DNA from: Spongospora subterranea
Lineage: Eukaryota > Endomyxa > Phytomyxea > Plasmodiophorida > Plasmodiophoridae
DNA length: 17,715 nucleotides
Assembly: GCA_900404475.1 (NCBI GenBank)
Contig: OUQQ01000431.1
Span: forward strand, 1-17,715
Direction of reading: 5' to 3'
The position numbers and the translations under genes were made by a program. Positions 16,443-17,715 of the stretch are shown here, one piece after another; position 1 is the stretch's first letter, and each line of letters opens with the position of its first letter. The notes under the pieces are model-generated. The model had not been told where the DNA came from, made no database searches, and saw nothing but the letters and a program-made list of their open reading frames with translations.

Positions 16443-17715
16443 TCAGTTTCTTCGTCTGCGGCGTCGTCGCTTCTGCTTTGTCGTCGCCTTCTGTTCAGCG
16501 TCGTCCCAGTTTGCGAATGATGGCTGTTGTGTGGGATCTGAGGATTGATTGGACTCCTGGTCAGGAAACGAGGCAAAGTTGTTGTCGTCAGTTTGTTGCG
16601 ATGGATTAGAGGCTTTTGGTATTGTATCCGGCGAAACCTCATGTGGTGCATCAGGTGTTTTGGGCTGCGGAACAGTAGGTGTTGATTCGTGACCCACGTT
16701 TTCCCGTTTCGTATCAAAAGACACTTGTTCGTCTTGTGTCTTTCCGCCATTTTTCGGCTTGCTCCACCATGATCCTTGATCAGTTTCAGGTGTAGACGAC
16801 TTTGAATCAGGCGACGCCTGGTCATCATTTGCCTCATTGGCGGTCTTAGAATTGCCCCACCATGAGTTCTCATCAGTGTCAGGTTTAGACGGCTTTGAGT
16901 CAGATGACGTCTGTTCATCATTGGCCTTCGTGGCGTCCTTAGACTTGCCCCACCATGAGTTCTCATCAGTGTCAGGTTTAGACGGCTTTGAATCAGGGAA
17001 AGCCTGTTCATCATTTGCCTTTTTGGCGGCCTTAGAAGTGCCCCACCATGAGCTCTCATTATTGTCGGGTGATTTTTCTTCACCTTTGGATGGTTTGATA
17101 CCACTTGACGATTGATGATCTTTCACTTTTTTGCTTTCTTTAGACACGCTCAGCCGGGGATTCCCTTGACCATTGGGGGATTTTTCTTTCGATAGGTTTG
17201 ACTCTTTGGTTGGTTCAGGCTTCATTGGGATTTTGTCGTTCGTGCCCACATCCGGTGGTGCCGCTTCGAAAGTCGGCGATTCCCCATGCTTTGCCCCAGA
17301 ATTCGCGTTACCCTTTCCCATCGACGACCTTTCTTCAGTGTCTGGCGAAGGCTGCTCTGCTTTCTGGTCGCCTCTAGTCGTGGACTTGACGTGATCTCTT
17401 GCTGGCGAACCGTCTTGGCGCTGTGCTGACCCATCTTGGCGCTGAGGGATCGCTGATGGCTCATCTTGGTGCTTTTCATCAACTGCTGCGGAATCGTTTT
17501 GGCGCTGCTGAGGAATCGCTGGTGAACCATCTTGGCGCTGTTTGGCGATTGCTGCTGACCGATCTTGGCGCTGTTGAGGAATTGCGGCTGACCCATCTTG
17601 GCGCTGTTTTGGACTTGATGCTGACACACCTTGGCGCTGTTGAGGAATTGCTGCCGAATCATTTTGGCGCTGTTTTGGAGTCGCTGCTGACCCATCTTGG
17701 CGCTGTTGAGGAATT
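16443..17715 (-). CDS. Low-complexity, tandem-repeat protein, 5' end outside the window
   Basis: The minus-strand frame is open from the right edge to a TGA at 16443, over 420 codons, with no stop and no need for an intron. The N-terminal part seen here is made of about ten 11-residue repeats close to PQQRQDGSAAI. A Ser/Lys/Pro/Glu-rich linker follows. Next come four 31-residue repeats with a conserved SWWG core and the consensus tail SDSKPSKPDTDEN. The end holds an acidic, Asn/Gln-rich segment (DDNNFASFPDQESNQSSDPT), the motif SFANWDDAEQK, and a basic tail KQKRRRRRRRN. The protein must be largely disordered. I recognise no family. The basic tail could be a nuclear or nucleolar signal or an RNA-binding tag. 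The repeats are in multiples of three, so copy-number change keeps the frame. It is convergent with the zinc-knuckle gene, 141 bp apart. Confidence 0.7.
   Translation of the reverse strand, partial: IPQQRQDGSAATPKQRQNDSAAIPQQRQGVSASSPKQRQDGSAAIPQQRQDRSAAIAKQRQDGSPAIPQQRQNDSAAVDEKHQDEPSAIPQRQDGSAQRQDGSPARDHVKSTTRGDQKAEQPSPDTEERSSMGKGNANSGAKHGESPTFEAAPPDVGTNDKIPMKPEPTKESNLSKEKSPNGQGNPRLSVSKESKKVKDHQSSSGIKPSKGEEKSPDNNESSWWGTSKAAKKANDEQAFPDSKPSKPDTDENSWWGKSKDATKANDEQTSSDSKPSKPDTDENSWWGNSKTANEANDDQASPDSKSSTPETDQGSWWSKPKNGGKTQDEQVSFDTKRENVGHESTPTVPQPKTPDAPHEVSPDTIPKASNPSQQTDDNNFASFPDQESNQSSDPTQQPSFANWDDAEQKATTKQKRRRRRRRN
16733..17075 (-). repeat. 93-bp tandem repeat, four copies, encoding a WW-containing unit
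   Basis: The word GCYCCACCAT recurs at 16761, 16854, 16947 and 17040, exactly 93 bp apart. Each unit codes for 31 residues beginning SWWG and ending near SKPDTDEN. The two central copies are the most alike and the outer ones more diverged, as expected from unequal crossing-over. Confidence 0.9.
17397..17715 (-). repeat. 33-bp tandem repeat array reaching the window edge, encoding QRQDGSAAIPQ-like units
   Basis: The core CTTGGCGCTG recurs every 33 bp in the right part (for example 17531, 17564, 17597, 17630 and 17696). To the left, around 17414-17434, the units become shorter and degenerate. Units alternate between PQQRQ and PKQRQ or AKQRQ, so the true period is partly 66 bp. The array continues past the window edge. 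Confidence 0.9.

Noticed and set aside
16400..17104. Minus-strand open frame of 234 codons in another frame of the repeat gene
   Set aside because: Because the repeat is 93 bp, a multiple of three, a frame free of stops in one unit stays open in all. It is a shadow of the repeat-coding frame.
17222..17695. Minus-strand open frame with QNSAKM-like repeats
   Set aside because: It is a shadow frame of the 33-bp repeat array. The frame ending at 16443 is longer, crosses both repeat types and stays open to the window edge.
17397..17715. Regular short repeats that could look like a CRISPR array
   Set aside because: The units are contiguous 33-bp in-frame coding repeats without unique spacers, in a eukaryotic sequence.

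Overview
This window comes from a compact, intron-rich eukaryotic nuclear genome, most likely that of a protist. The evidence is the set of typically eukaryotic families: mitochondrial F1-ATPase delta, a RAP-domain protein, the mRNA-decapping scaffold EDC4/Ge-1, a FYVE protein, Serinc, and a ZCCHC8-like zinc-knuckle protein. The genes are also cut by many very short GT-AG introns of 47-64 nt, plus one of 113 nt, and every junction proposed here keeps the reading frame. I cannot fix the lineage from sequence alone. Some rhizarian or other SAR-type protist is a guess, not a result.

Layout, left to right. A possible 3' end of a gene enters from the left edge (2-193, +). It is followed by ATP synthase delta (819-1365, +, two exons). 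Only 64 bp downstream and tail-to-tail lies a three-exon RAP-domain gene (4054-1430, -). Across an 830-bp divergent spacer is EDC4 (4887-8513, +). I rebuilt it as 14 exons and about 982 residues, with both the WD40 region and the diagnostic C-terminal helical region. Next is a 1-kb non-coding stretch with a long inverted repeat (8643-8946). It is followed by an unrecognised coiled-coil gene (10766-9563, -, two exons), a single-exon FYVE-domain gene (11318-12526, +), and a convergent Serinc gene (14003-12705, -, two exons).

The 1.5-kb stretch 14004-15477 has no convincing gene. It holds two further inverted repeats, one diverged (14532-14778) and one nearly intact (14950-15265). A ZCCHC8-like zinc-knuckle gene (15478-16301, +, two exons) follows. 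Last is the 3' part of a low-complexity, repeat-built gene (16443 to the right edge, -) with an exact 93-bp tandem repeat and a 33-bp tandem repeat.

The genes do not form a pathway. They are ordinary housekeeping genes (mitochondrial energy and RNA metabolism, mRNA decay, membrane trafficking, membrane lipid) in a dense arrangement. The most unusual content is the three unrelated long inverted repeats. Their arms look like inverted duplications of protein-coding fragments, so they are candidates for hairpin-RNA (small-RNA precursor) loci or fold-back elements. Also notable are the FYVE domain with one zinc-ligand cysteine replaced by aspartate and the tandem-repeat gene at the right edge.
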